Of a DNA stretch of 47,726 bases, positions 1 to 8,369 are shown piece by piece. Made by a program: the position numbers and the translations under genes. The DNA comes from Clostridia bacterium (GTDB taxonomy: Bacteria > Bacillota > Clostridia > Oscillospirales > CAG-272), in NCBI GenBank assembly GCA_017456895.1, contig JAFTIN010000062.1, forward strand, positions 1-47,726. Reading direction: 5' to 3'. The notes below the pieces were generated by a model. It saw only the letters and a program-made list of their open reading frames with translations, was not told the DNA's origin and did no database searches. How positions within the stretch are numbered: position 1 is the first letter of the stretch; the number at the start of each line of letters is the position of its first letter.

Positions 1-254
1 TTTGCGTTTTCCATATTTGGGGGAGATGCACCCTCGTCAATGTAAAAGTCCACAAGCTCCCAATTTGGGCAGAGGGATAAGGTGTCCTTGAAATCTTGAA
101 TGTGGTATGCAAGGTAGTTCTCGTGCTTGGTTTGATTGAAATAACGGATATAAACACCTACACGGAAGTGGTGTGCGGTGTTGGGGCGTTCGTGCCGTAT
201 GTTCTGCAACCACGCTTTATGTTCCGCTAAGATTACCACAGGCGAGGCATCCAT
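1..254 (-). CDS. Recombinase family protein, N-terminal part (runs off the left edge)
   Basis: Reading the minus strand from about position 254 towards 1 gives an uninterrupted frame containing FRVGVYIRYFNQTKHENYL and, further on, WELVDFYIDEG. This matches the start of the serine-recombinase-like proteins carried by clostridial conjugative elements, where a VGVYIR strand and a YxDEG motif are typical. The usual catalytic Ser of the VxYxRVS motif is replaced (YIRYFNQ), as I recall for this subgroup, so it may be an accessory protein rather than an active recombinase. The only in-frame ATG I see (254) lies inside sequence that also encodes the neighbouring hydrolase remnant, so the true start is uncertain. 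The rest of the gene lies outside the window. Confidence 0.6.
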   Translation of the reverse strand, partial: MDASPVVILAEHKAWLQNIRHERPNTAHHFRVGVYIRYFNQTKHENYLAYHIQDFKDTLSLCPNWELVDFYIDEGASPPNMENA

Positions 255-369
255 TGAAATAGCAGAAAAACTAAACTGCGAAATACATATGTATCCCAAA
301 TACGGACATGCAGCGTATGAAGAAGCTAAGGATTTCAATAAAAGAGTGTATGAATTTCTGATGAAATAA
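236..369 (+). pseudogene. Alpha/beta hydrolase C-terminal remnant
   Basis: The frame ending at 369 carries a tail with EIAEKLNCEIHMYPKYGHA followed by a helix ending in VYEFLMK. This is the usual last strand and helix of an alpha/beta hydrolase, with the catalytic His in the GHA motif. Nothing upstream encodes the nucleophile elbow or the rest of the fold; that DNA instead encodes the N-terminus of a recombinase on the opposite strand. The gene was therefore probably cut by insertion or deletion of a mobile element, with the junction near 225-255. The exact left limit is inferred. Confidence 0.5.
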
Positions 370-437
370 TCAAATTCCAATTTGTCGAGCAGGCAACTGC
401 GTGAAATCACACCCACTTTTACTGTTCTTTCGCAAGT

Positions 438-466
438 AAAAAAGACACCCTATGGGTGTCTTTTTT
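438..466. terminator. Bidirectional intrinsic terminator
   Basis: A GACACCC/GGGTGTC stem with a 3-nt loop is flanked by six A on one side and six T on the other. It can serve the hydrolase remnant on plus and the DUF6514-like gene on minus. Confidence 0.85.
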
Positions 467-479
467 GTTTGCGTTTTTC

Positions 480-773
480 TTACGCCATCTCATCCTCGAG
501 TATGTAAAGCAGGTTAAGCGGTGTTGCCAGATTCTCCGAGAGCTTTCTGAAGAATGATATAGCCTTTCCGACGTCTGCAAAGATCTCCTTTGTTCTTGCT
601 TCGGTCACATTACCCTCGGAGTCCGTCATCTTTATCTCGATGGAGTAGAGAGGCAGGCGATAGCTCGCTACCTTGTTCGACTCACTCATCACGAGCGAGT
701 ATTCGTATTTCGCTCCATCCTCCATACGCGTTTCGGTCTTAATGACCGTTTCAGTTACAACAGTTTTGCCCAT
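480..773 (-). CDS. Small DUF6514-like protein
   Basis: A 97-residue soluble protein with a central beta-rich part (YSIEIKMTD, then a threonine- and acid-rich turn) and a C-terminal helix ending LNLLYILEDEMA. The size and the pattern of a short sheet followed by a helical segment ending in an acidic tail resemble the DUF6514 family of Clostridia, whose function is unknown. This assignment is from memory of the family and is tentative. It has no signal peptide or membrane segment. It is monocistronic: an extended -10 (TGGTACAAT on the minus strand, about 804-812) lies upstream and the 438-466 terminator follows. Confidence 0.6.
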   Translation of the reverse strand: MGKTVVTETVIKTETRMEDGAKYEYSLVMSESNKVASYRLPLYSIEIKMTDSEGNVTEARTKEIFADVGKAISFFRKLSENLATPLNLLYILEDEMA

Positions 774-1037
774 TTTTCGCCCCTTATTTTTTTGATATCT
801 TATTGTACCATAAACTCGTGATTAGTGTCGTAAAGAAAAATGGGGAAGAATTAACACCGATTTTCGACTTAACTCGAGATTTTTGCATAAATTGACATAA
901 ATGCAATAAAATAGGATAACTCGCCTTAAAATAGCAAGTTGAGCCGTGGCATCTTAGGATAAACAAAGTTTTTCCCGGCTCCCATTACAGGCCAAAAAGG
1001 TCGAAAAAACACTCAACAAACACTATAATATGGAAAA
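774..1037. other. Intergenic region without a recognisable gene
   Basis: AT-rich DNA between the DUF6514-like gene and the thioesterase terminator. Apart from the extended -10 element for the downstream minus-strand gene, I see nothing here. Two short minus-strand open frames (60-74 codons) lack convincing ribosome sites and look incidental. Confidence 0.5.
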
Positions 1038-1085
1038 ATGACGGCATAAGAGCAAGAAATACAATCCTTTTCTCTATGCCGTCAT
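1038..1085 (-). terminator. Intrinsic terminator of the thioesterase gene
   Basis: ATGACGGCATA at 1038-1048 pairs with TATGCCGTCAT at 1075-1085, with extra AGAG/CTCT pairing inside. Read on the minus strand it is followed by a T run. It sits six bases beyond the thioesterase stop codon. Confidence 0.8.
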
Positions 1086-1090
1086 TATAT

Positions 1091-1804
1091 TTATATATCC
1101 GCAAGAATGACTTCTGCCTCGGTGTTGACCTGACCGTCCTCGCGCAAGGTTCTGAAGTAGAAGGTATATCCGTCAGCTCCGTCCGCTCTCTCAATACGGA
1201 GTCTTTCACCTCTCGGAGCCTCGTTTTTGTAGTTGATGGATATGCTCCTTATCCTCTTGCCGTCAAGTGGAAGGAAGTTTGAGTACATATCCGGGTACCT
1301 TGTGTTGTTCATATGGCAGTTTTGGTCGAGGTCTCCGTAGTTCACGGTATAGGTTCCTACCTCGCGTATACCGGAGGGAAGGGAAAACCTTGTCAGCTCG
1401 AGACTGTGCGGCTCGTGTGTTTCGAGCCCGAGCTCAAAATCGTTTACTCTGACCAGAGAGCGTGTTTCCGTATCGATCAGCGCCCATACCGATACAGCTC
1501 TGCCGATAGTTTTGCCGTCCTTCTCGAGCGCATAGCAACGTAAAAAGCTGTATCCGCGGCTCTCACAGGGGTAGGTTACCGCGCACACTCTTTCATACGC
1601 TCTTACAGGCTCATTAAACTCTATCTTTATCCTGCTGAGTATAAATGCGCGCTTCATATCCTTTAATTGCTCGTATGACATACCGTTGAGTGTGAGCTGC
1701 GTCTGCGCGGCGCTCTGTATATATCTCATCAGCGAAGACATTCTCGCCACTCCGTTGTAGTCTACGTCATGTATATCCGTGATCAATTCGGTTCTGAATT
1801 CCAT
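1091..1804 (-). CDS. Acyl-ACP thioesterase (Acyl-ACP_TE family)
   Basis: A 237-residue double-hotdog protein. The N-terminal hotdog begins with the strand and helix DVDYNGVARMSSLMRYIQ, and a second repeat carries YGDLDQNCHMNNTRYPDM near residue 160. That motif matches the DxNxHxNN signature of plant FatA/FatB and bacterial acyl-ACP thioesterases and supplies the catalytic Asn and His. It would hydrolyse acyl-ACP to a free fatty acid and ACP in the cytoplasm, setting chain length or recycling ACP. The length is normal for bacterial members (about 240). It is divergent from the RluA-family gene, with a 165-bp AT-rich gap, and is followed at once by its own terminator. Confidence 0.88.
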   Translation of the reverse strand: MEFRTELITDIHDVDYNGVARMSSLMRYIQSAAQTQLTLNGMSYEQLKDMKRAFILSRIKIEFNEPVRAYERVCAVTYPCESRGYSFLRCYALEKDGKTIGRAVSVWALIDTETRSLVRVNDFELGLETHEPHSLELTRFSLPSGIREVGTYTVNYGDLDQNCHMNNTRYPDMYSNFLPLDGKRIRSISINYKNEAPRGERLRIERADGADGYTFYFRTLREDGQVNTEAEVILADI

Positions 1805-1969
1805 AACAACCGCCTCTTTAAATTTATATCCATATCTTAGCCCTTTTTCTCATTATTGTCAAGCGTGTGCGCTAAAATTTAAAGAAAACTTTAAAAATAA
1901 TAAAATCTATTGTAAAACCTACGCATTTTATGTTAAAATAGAGAAAAAGCATTGAAGGGAGGTGCCTCC

Positions 1970-2647
1970 GTGGTCGAAATACTTTATAAATCAAAGAACG
2001 CTGTAGTTATTTATAAGCCTCAAGGCACACCCTCACAGAGTGATCCCTCGGGTGATCCCGACGCTATGACTCTCACCTCCGAGGCTTTATGCGCTCTCGG
2101 TGAGCAGGACTCCCTTTGGCTTATTCACCGACTCGACAGAGTTGTAGGCGGACTTATCGTTTTCGCAAGGAATAAGAGATACGCCGCCCTCCTTTCGGAA
2201 TACGTCAAGGATCGCCTTATCACCAAGGAGTATTACGCTGTAGTGGACGGAGAGACCGAGGGCGGAGCGCTCGAGCACCTCATCTTCAAGGATCCGAGGC
2301 TCAACAAGGCATATATAGTTGACCGTAAGAGGCCGGGTGTAAAGGAAGCTCGCCTTACGTATAGGGCATTAAAGACCGTCAATACTGAAAAGGGAGCAAA
2401 AACTCTCGCATACGTAACTCTCGAGACCGGACGCTTCCACCAGATACGCGCGCAGATGTCCCATGTAGGCCACCCGATAACCGGGGATGGTAAGTACGGC
2501 AGTAAGGACAACAGAGCGCACAGTCTCGCTCTTTTCTCCTCGCATCTGTCAGTTGATTTGCCGGGAGAGAGTATAGACGTTACAAGGCTCCCCGAGCTTA
2601 CCGATTACCCATGGTCGCTCTTTAATTCTGACGACTACAAATTGTGA
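1970..2647 (+). CDS. RluA-family pseudouridine synthase (no S4 domain)
   Basis: A protein of about 225 residues with the RluA catalytic motif HRLDRVVGG, in which Asp is the nucleophile, an early NKPxG-like segment (YKPQGTP), and the C-terminal RFHQIRAQMSHVGHPITGD motif typical of the family. It should isomerise uridine to pseudouridine in rRNA or tRNA; the target is not predictable here. There is no S4 RNA-binding domain, unlike the paralogue at 17.5 kb. I chose the GTG at 1970 because GGGAGG at 1957-1962 is an ideally placed ribosome site; an upstream TTG at 1952 would put that site inside the gene. The next gene starts seven bases after the stop, so the two are probably co-transcribed. Confidence 0.87.
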   Translation: MVEILYKSKNAVVIYKPQGTPSQSDPSGDPDAMTLTSEALCALGEQDSLWLIHRLDRVVGGLIVFARNKRYAALLSEYVKDRLITKEYYAVVDGETEGGALEHLIFKDPRLNKAYIVDRKRPGVKEARLTYRALKTVNTEKGAKTLAYVTLETGRFHQIRAQMSHVGHPITGDGKYGSKDNRAHSLALFSSHLSVDLPGESIDVTRLPELTDYPWSLFNSDDYKL

Positions 2648-2654
2648 GGTAGAA

Positions 2655-3803
2655 ATGACCGAAAAACTGTATTATACTGATGCGTATATAAAAGAATTTG
2701 AGGCCACCGTTCTCAATTTTACCGAGCTTGACGGAAAATATGCCGTTATACTTGATCGCACCGCCTTTTTCCCCGAGGAGGGAGGGCAGAGCGCGGATAT
2801 CGGCTTCATCGGAATTGCGAAGGTCCTCGACGTTAGAGAAAAGGACGGAAATATTTTGCATTTCGTCGACTCGCTTCTTGAGATCGGAGCGAGCTACTAC
2901 TGTAAGATAGACTTTTCCGACCGCTTTGAGAAAATGCAGTGTCACACCGCGGAGCATATCATCAGCGGAGCGATAAACCGACTCTTCGGCCTTGACAACG
3001 TAGGCTTTCATCTCGGCAAATATGAGGTGACGATGGACGTTAACGGATATCTCACACGTGAGCAGCTTGATGAGGTTGAGCTTATAGCCAACCGCGCCGT
3101 CTTTGACAACGTTCCTGTAAAAACGTATTTTCCCTCGTCAGATGAGCTCTCCGCACTCAATTACAGATCAAAGCTCGATCTTACCGAGAACGTCCGACTT
3201 GTTGAGATCGTTGGATACGATCTTTGCGCCTGCTGTGCTCCGCACGTTTCATATACCGGAGAGATAGGCCTTATCAAGATACTTGATTTTGAAAAGCATA
3301 GGGGAGGCACGAGGATCAATATTGCCGCAGGATACCGCGCTCTCTATGACTACCGTGAAAAGTACTCAAACGTGCTTAAGGCCTCGGCTCTTTTCTCCGA
3401 GCCACAGCCCACGGTCGCAGTTGCTGCCGAGAGCTTCTTGAGATCATATGAGGAGCTTAAGGCGAGGCTAAAGGCCGCAAGGCTTAACAATGCCCGACTT
3501 GAAGCAGAGCTCATTCCGTGTACGGAAGGGAACCTCGTCTGCCACTATCCCGAGATGACACCCGACGAGATGCGCGAGGTGGCCAATCTGGCTAAATCCA
3601 AGGTCACGGGTGTACTCGTTATCCTCACGGGCGGCGATGGGGATTATAAGTATATTATGACGTCCGAGAGCGTCGATCTGTCTAAGATCTATAAGCAGAT
3701 CAATGCAAGTCTTTTAGGCCGTGGCGGCGGTAGAGATAATATGATCCAGGGTAGCTTTTCTGCAGATTTTAATAGTATTAAAGAATATTTTGCAAAGCTA
3801 TAA
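2655..3803 (+). CDS. alaX: AlaX-type alanyl-tRNA editing protein with DHHA1 domain
   Basis: A 382-residue protein related to the editing half of alanyl-tRNA synthetase. A small N-terminal barrel contains FFPEEGGQSAD. The second-additional domain carries the zinc motif HxxxH (HTAEH, residues 97-101) and the later CACCAPHV motif. A coiled segment follows near 260-290, and the C-terminal DHHA1 region ends with GRGGGRDNMIQGSF. It has no aminoacylation core. The family deacylates mischarged Ser- or Gly-tRNA(Ala) in trans. Translation is probably coupled to the upstream RluA-family gene (7-nt gap, GAGG site). A terminator follows. Confidence 0.9.
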   Translation: MTEKLYYTDAYIKEFEATVLNFTELDGKYAVILDRTAFFPEEGGQSADIGFIGIAKVLDVREKDGNILHFVDSLLEIGASYYCKIDFSDRFEKMQCHTAEHIISGAINRLFGLDNVGFHLGKYEVTMDVNGYLTREQLDEVELIANRAVFDNVPVKTYFPSSDELSALNYRSKLDLTENVRLVEIVGYDLCACCAPHVSYTGEIGLIKILDFEKHRGGTRINIAAGYRALYDYREKYSNVLKASALFSEPQPTVAVAAESFLRSYEELKARLKAARLNNARLEAELIPCTEGNLVCHYPEMTPDEMREVANLAKSKVTGVLVILTGGDGDYKYIMTSESVDLSKIYKQINASLLGRGGGRDNMIQGSFSADFNSIKEYFAKL

Positions 3804-3808
3804 AAGCA

Positions 3809-3836
3809 AAACTGCCGTGATTTAACACGGCAGTTT
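3809..3836. terminator. Convergent (bidirectional) hairpin terminator
   Basis: AAACTGCCGTG at 3809-3819 pairs perfectly with CACGGCAGTTT at 3826-3836 around a 6-nt loop. It lies between the convergent alaX and dCMP deaminase genes. The T run is short. Confidence 0.75.
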
Positions 3837-3844
3837 ATGAAATA

Positions 3845-4339
3845 TTAATCAATATCAAAATTCAACACGATCTGCGCCTTCGTGGGCTTCATCTTCGTGA
3901 GCTTTACACCGGCTGCTCTTAGCATACGCTTGGAGGCGTTATCGGATACGGTGCCGTTATACTTATCTGAGAGGTAAACTACCTCCTTGACGCCGGACTG
4001 TATGATTGCCTTTGCGCATTAGTGACAGGGGAAGAGGGATACGAAGATACGTGAGCCAAAGAGAGACTTTCCGCCTGCGTTAAGTATGGCGTTAAGCTCG
4101 GCGTGCACCACGAAATTATACTTTGTTTCGCCCTGGCTCTCATCTCTGTTCCAGGGGAATTCGTCGTCGGAACAACCCTGGGGAAAGCCGTTGTAACCGG
4201 TCGAGAGTATGCGGTTGTCGTCACTTACGATACACGCGCCGACCTGTGTGCTTGGATCCTTGGAGCGGTCTGCCGCGAGTAGGGATACGCCCATAAAGTA
4301 GTCGTCCCAACAGATATAATCATTTCTTTTATCTGACAT
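3845..4339 (-). pseudogene. comEB: dCMP deaminase (ComEB type) interrupted by an in-frame TAA
   Basis: The protein starts MSDKRNDYICWDDYF, carries the zinc-binding and catalytic motif HAELNAILN, and reaches SLFPCH before a TAA at 4019-4021. The same frame then continues with CAKAIIQSGVKEVVYLSD and runs to a normal stop at 3845, giving 164 codons in total, the usual length for dCMP deaminase. The stop falls exactly inside the PCxxC motif whose two Cys bind zinc, so the truncated 106-residue product could not be active. One base (G to T in a GAA codon) would explain it. It could be a true nonsense mutation, a mixed-strain site or an assembly error. When intact, the enzyme converts dCMP to dUMP for dTTP synthesis. 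Confidence 0.8.
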
Positions 4340-4430
4340 AATTTATCTCCGATCATAAAATCAAATTAACGGATTTAGTATATCATATAAGCTATCGCTT
4401 GTCAACACATTTTTTAGGGAAGGAGGCGCC

Positions 4431-5318
4431 ATGCACTCAAAAAGTTTATATTCACGCTGTGAGCTTTGCGAAAGACGGTGCAGAGTCGACAGAACCGCAG
4501 GCAGGGTCGGCTTTTGTCATTCCTTGGATACTATGAGAGTAACACGCGCCGCCCTCCACTTTTGGGAGGAGCCCATTATCTCAGGCACACGCGGTTCCGG
4601 TACTATATTTTTCTCGGGCTGCTCGCTCGGTTGCGTATACTGTCAGAACGCACGTATATCCCGCTCCGCGGTGGGTGAGGAATATAGTCCCGAACGCCTC
4701 GCGGAGGATATGCTCCGTCTCGAAAGAATAGGAGCTCACAATATTAACTTCGTCACTCCCACGCACTTTGCTCCCGGTATTACCGAGGCTATCCGTCTTG
4801 CTCGCCATAATGGACTTTCTATCCCTACGGTATACAACACGGGCAGCTACGATACTGTAGATACGGTTAGGTCGCTTGAGGGCCTTATAGACGTTTATTT
4901 GCCCGACCTGAAGTATTACCGGCCGGAGAGTGCGGAGAAGCTCTCCTACGCCAAGGATTACCCTTTGGTAGCCCGCGCGGCTATTGCCGAGATGGTAAGA
5001 CAGCGCCCGGAGCCGGTCATAGAAGAGGGAATAATGCGCTCCGGCGTCATAGTCAGAGTCCTTCTTCTGCCCTCTCACCTTGCCGAGGCCAAGCTCTCGG
5101 TAAAGTATCTCTATGACACCTACGGAAGCAATATTTATTTAAGTCTTATGAATCAGTACACCCCCATGCCCGGTATGACGTCTCCTCTTGACAGAAAGGT
5201 CACTCATGCCGAGTATTCCGAGCTCGTTGACTATGCGGAGCGCATAGGCGTTGTAAACGCCTTCATACAGGAGGACGGCACACAGTCTGAGAGCTTTATT
5301 CCCGATTTTAAGTTATAA
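4431..5318 (+). CDS. PflX-like radical SAM protein
   Basis: A 295-residue protein. The N-terminus has a Cys-rich segment (CELCERRCRVDR, then GFCH) that could hold an extra Fe-S cluster, followed by the radical SAM motif CSLGCVYCQN with the CxxxCxxC cluster ligands. The DVYLPDLKYY and MNQYTPMPGM segments are typical of the COG1313/PflX group related to pyruvate formate-lyase activases. The substrate is unknown for this group; a glycyl-radical activase role is possible but unproven. The start is supported by AAGGAGG just upstream of the ATG. It is divergent from the dCMP deaminase gene and is a single-gene unit ending in a strong terminator. Confidence 0.82.
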   Translation: MHSKSLYSRCELCERRCRVDRTAGRVGFCHSLDTMRVTRAALHFWEEPIISGTRGSGTIFFSGCSLGCVYCQNARISRSAVGEEYSPERLAEDMLRLERIGAHNINFVTPTHFAPGITEAIRLARHNGLSIPTVYNTGSYDTVDTVRSLEGLIDVYLPDLKYYRPESAEKLSYAKDYPLVARAAIAEMVRQRPEPVIEEGIMRSGVIVRVLLLPSHLAEAKLSVKYLYDTYGSNIYLSLMNQYTPMPGMTSPLDRKVTHAEYSELVDYAERIGVVNAFIQEDGTQSESFIPDFKL

Positions 5319-5320
5319 TT

Positions 5321-5352
5321 AAAACGCACTTGCAATACTGCAAGTGCGTTTT
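5321..5352. terminator. Bidirectional intrinsic terminator
   Basis: AAAACGCACTTGCA pairs perfectly with TGCAAGTGCGTTTT around a 4-nt loop, with A and T runs on either side. It is shared by the pflX-like gene (plus) and the pot operon (minus). Confidence 0.9.
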
Positions 5353-5355
5353 TCT

Positions 5356-6678
5356 TTATGCTTTTTTCGCGTCCTTGTCCCTTTGTCTGTAGAACTTGGA
5401 GCGCTTTTTCTTAATGTAAATACTGTATGAGCACACCGCAAGGAGAGCCACAACTATTGTTATGCTGCTCACGTGTACCCATACCTCAACGTCAGTCTCG
5501 GTCTTGAGCTGCTCCCACAGTCCGTTCACGTACTGTTGCATATCGTCGCCGTATATATCAGCGTTGGAGAAGCCGTGGTAGTAGGGATCGTAATCGTAAT
5601 TGGCGTTGAGCTCCTCGTAGGAGCTGCCGTAGAGAAGGTCGTATGCCTCCTCGCCCATTTCGTCGAGGTATTCCTCGCTGTCGATAACCAACGAGTTAGG
5701 GGAAGCGTAGCCGACGTAGATAGCGTTTGCTACAGCTGCCTCTTCGGAGAGCATAAAATTGATGTATTCCTTTGCAACCGCTTTATTGGAGGAGGACTCA
5801 GGTATACACATAGCATCTACAAAGACGTTTGTACCCTCCTTGGGGTAGTAGAACTTGAGATCCTCGTTATCGTACGCCATAGTGACATAGTCACCTACAA
5901 AGTATGGGGCTATAGCCGCTGAGGCGGTGGTCATCTTGTTGAAGATCTCGTCGTTTACGTAGCCCTGGAGTATCTCCTTCTGTTCTCTTAAATATCCGAG
6001 TGCCTCGACCCACTTGCTTCTGTCAGCGGTATTGACGTCTATATTATGATAATACATCGCAGTGCCGAATGCGTCTCTCGGATTGTTGAACTGGAGTATC
6101 TTGCCCGAGTACTTCTTGTTCCAGAGCAGAGACCAGGACTTGTCCTTTATCTCCCCGTTCTCATCCAGATCCTCGGGATCCATAAGAGTAGGGTTGTAGA
6201 TAATACCTACCATACCGTAGGTATAGGGTATGGAGTATTGCTCCTCGGTATCATAGTACAGACCCTTGAAGTCGTCTATGATATACTTATAGTTGGGTAT
6301 CTCCTCGGCAACGTTGAAGCTGTGGAGCATACCCTCGTCCGCCATACGCTGGAGCATATAGTCGGAGGGGAAGATAACGTCGTATACACCATCGCCTGCG
6401 CCGCTCGAGAGCTTACTGTACATGTCCTCGTTCGTTGCGTAGGTGGTGTAGTTTACCTTGATCTTAAAGCCGTACTTTGCGGCCAAATTGGTGTTGAAGT
6501 ATTCCTCGAACATGGCGTTCGTATCGGGCATACCCTCAAAGCCGTCGGAGATATATTCTCCCCAGTTGTATACGTTGAGGGTGACCGTATCCTTTATTCC
6601 GTCCTCCTTTTTGCACGACGTCATAAGGAAGGCAGAGAGGCAAACGACGAGGATAATAAAGATTGTCAGCTTCTTCAT
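5356..6678 (-). CDS. potD: Polyamine ABC transporter substrate-binding lipoprotein (PotD) with a C-terminal membrane anchor
   Basis: A 440-residue extracellular solute-binding protein. Residues 1-22 form a lipoprotein signal ending in the lipobox LMTSC, so the mature protein would start at a lipidated Cys. The body has family features such as LNVYNWGEYI near the N-terminus and YDVIFPSDYML, typical of spermidine/putrescine binders. Unusually, about residues 402-421 form a hydrophobic segment followed by a Lys/Arg-rich tail, giving a second anchor; PotD proteins are usually about 350 residues and end without one. It overlaps potC by 4 bp (ATGA) and is the last gene of potABCD. Its ligand is inferred from the family. 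Confidence 0.9.
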   Translation of the reverse strand: MKKLTIFIILVVCLSAFLMTSCKKEDGIKDTVTLNVYNWGEYISDGFEGMPDTNAMFEEYFNTNLAAKYGFKIKVNYTTYATNEDMYSKLSSGAGDGVYDVIFPSDYMLQRMADEGMLHSFNVAEEIPNYKYIIDDFKGLYYDTEEQYSIPYTYGMVGIIYNPTLMDPEDLDENGEIKDKSWSLLWNKKYSGKILQFNNPRDAFGTAMYYHNIDVNTADRSKWVEALGYLREQKEILQGYVNDEIFNKMTTASAAIAPYFVGDYVTMAYDNEDLKFYYPKEGTNVFVDAMCIPESSSNKAVAKEYINFMLSEEAAVANAIYVGYASPNSLVIDSEEYLDEMGEEAYDLLYGSSYEELNANYDYDPYYHGFSNADIYGDDMQQYVNGLWEQLKTETDVEVWVHVSSITIVVALLAVCSYSIYIKKKRSKFYRQRDKDAKKA

Positions 6679-7496
6679 TTTCTTGCCGCCTTTCTCTTTC
6701 TTCTCTCCTCCTCGCGTCCGCTTCTAACGTTAGAGAAAATAAGAAGTGCGAAGATAGTGATGATTATGAGAGTTGAAAGCGCGTACATATCCGGAGTAAC
6801 CTTCTTCTTAGTCATAGAGTATATGAGAAGGGGAAGGGTCTGGAACTTGGAGGAGCCGACGAAGTAGGAGATGACGAAATCGTCGAGCGAGAGAGTGAAG
6901 GCCATAACAAAGCCGGAAACGACTCCGTGCATTATGTTAGGCAGCTTTACCTTGAAGAAGGCCTGCATGGGAGTACATCCAAGGTCGAGCGCGGCCTCCG
7001 AGAGCGAGTCGCCAAACTCGGTTATTCTCGGCAACACCGAGAGGATGACGTAAGGAAGGCAGAAGGTTATGTGAGCTATAAGCATAGCCACAAAGCCCAT
7101 ATCGTCGTATGAGATGCGCAAAATACCCGCAACGACTACGAAGAAGAGCATCATCGACATACCGGTAACGATATCGGGGTTCATCATCGGGATGTTTGTC
7201 ACCGAATTGATTGTCGCCTTTAATACCTTGCTCCTCATCTTGTAGATGCCCTCTGCAGCAGCAGTACCGATAACGGTAGCTATGGTCGCAGAGGATATAG
7301 CGAGAATGAGAGTGTTTCTGAGGGCTGTGAAGGTATCGGGAGAGTTAAAGAGCTCCTTATACCATCTGAAGCTGAATTCACCGAAAACTGCGGTGGAGTT
7401 CTCCGAATTGAAGGAGAAGAAAATGAGCGTGAGTATCGGAATATACAGAATTCCGAATATTAGCACAAGGTATGCGGTGCTGAGGTGTTTTTTCAT
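6675..7496 (-). CDS. potC: Polyamine ABC transporter permease PotC
   Basis: A 273-residue inner-membrane permease with about six transmembrane helices, starting with a hydrophobic helix after MKKHLS. The cytoplasmic EAA loop (EAALDLGCTPMQAFFKVKLP) contacts the ATPase. The FTLSLDDFVISYFV segment is characteristic of PotC/PotB permeases. It forms the translocation channel with PotB. It overlaps potB by 4 bp and potD by 4 bp, which points to tight translational coupling. The C-terminus ends in a short Arg/Lys cluster. Confidence 0.92.
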   Translation of the reverse strand: MKKHLSTAYLVLIFGILYIPILTLIFFSFNSENSTAVFGEFSFRWYKELFNSPDTFTALRNTLILAISSATIATVIGTAAAEGIYKMRSKVLKATINSVTNIPMMNPDIVTGMSMMLFFVVVAGILRISYDDMGFVAMLIAHITFCLPYVILSVLPRITEFGDSLSEAALDLGCTPMQAFFKVKLPNIMHGVVSGFVMAFTLSLDDFVISYFVGSSKFQTLPLLIYSMTKKKVTPDMYALSTLIIITIFALLIFSNVRSGREEERRKRKAARK

Positions 7497-8305
7497 ACGA
7501 TTATACCTCCTTCGTCCGCATCGCTGAATTTATTCATAATTCCAAGCGAAATAAGGATAAGTATCATCATAACAAGAGAGATCGCCGCACCGGTGTTGAG
7601 AGCGCCGGAGACAAACTGTCTTTCAATTGTATCACCGATAAGCTCAAAAGTACCTCCGCCCAGCTTTTGCGAGATGTAGAAGGTGCTTATAGAGGGTACG
7701 AATACCATAGTTATTCCCGAGATAACGCCCGAGAGCGAGAGAGGGAAGATTACCTTGGTGATTACCTGGAATGTATTACAGCCGAGGTCGCTCGCCGCCT
7801 CCCACATATGCTTGTCAATCTTTGATATACAGGTATAAATAGGAAGCACCATATAAGGCAAGAAATCGTAAACCATACCGAAGATGACCGCTCCCTTTGT
7901 ACCGATTATATGCAGCTCGGTGTTCAGGAGTTGATTGAGAAATCCGCCATCGTCTAGTATAGCCATGATAGAGTAGGTTCTGATAAGCAGATTAGTCCAC
8001 ATAGGAAGCATAAGAAGCATTATGTAGATCTTCTGTCTTTTAGCGGGTGCTCTTGCGATAATGTACGCAAGAGGATAGCCTACAAGGAAGCAGACAAAAG
8101 TCGCGAGAACCGAGAGCTCGAGCGAAAGGCCGAAGAGCTTTGTATAATTCTTTAAAGAAGCAAGATTATCAAAGGTAAAAGCTCCGCTTTCGTCCGTAAA
8201 AGCATAAAATACAACGATAAATAGCGGCAGAACTATAAATAGAATTGCCCAAAATATATGGGGCGCCGCTGCAATCGAGTGCATTATAGACCTTTTCTTT
8301 TTCAT
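7493..8305 (-). CDS. potB: Polyamine ABC transporter permease PotB
   Basis: A 270-residue permease, also with about six transmembrane helices, with the EAA motif EAASDLGCNTFQVITKVIFP in the last third. The segment MLLMLPMWTNLLIRTYS matches the PotB/PotH group of spermidine/putrescine and related transporters. It pairs with PotC in the membrane. The gene starts 64 bases after potA and overlaps potC by 4 bp. A run of basic residues at the N-terminus (MKKKRS) precedes the first helix. Confidence 0.92.
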   Translation of the reverse strand: MKKKRSIMHSIAAAPHIFWAILFIVLPLFIVVFYAFTDESGAFTFDNLASLKNYTKLFGLSLELSVLATFVCFLVGYPLAYIIARAPAKRQKIYIMLLMLPMWTNLLIRTYSIMAILDDGGFLNQLLNTELHIIGTKGAVIFGMVYDFLPYMVLPIYTCISKIDKHMWEAASDLGCNTFQVITKVIFPLSLSGVISGITMVFVPSISTFYISQKLGGGTFELIGDTIERQFVSGALNTGAAISLVMMILILISLGIMNKFSDADEGGIIV

Positions 8306-8369
8306 TTCACATATATCCTATGGGAGCAAGAGAGCTCCACTTCCATTTACAAAAATTATTTTTAAAAAA

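Noticed and set aside
784-1209. Two short minus-strand frames (60 and 74 codons) upstream of the DUF6514-like gene
   Set aside because: They have no ribosome sites, overlap a terminator and the thioesterase gene end, and show no protein-like features.
4019-4021. Recoding of TAA as an amino acid in dCMP deaminase
   Set aside because: TAA is used as an ordinary stop by many intact genes in the window, and no recoding structure or known TAA-specific system is evident. A mutation or assembly error is simpler.
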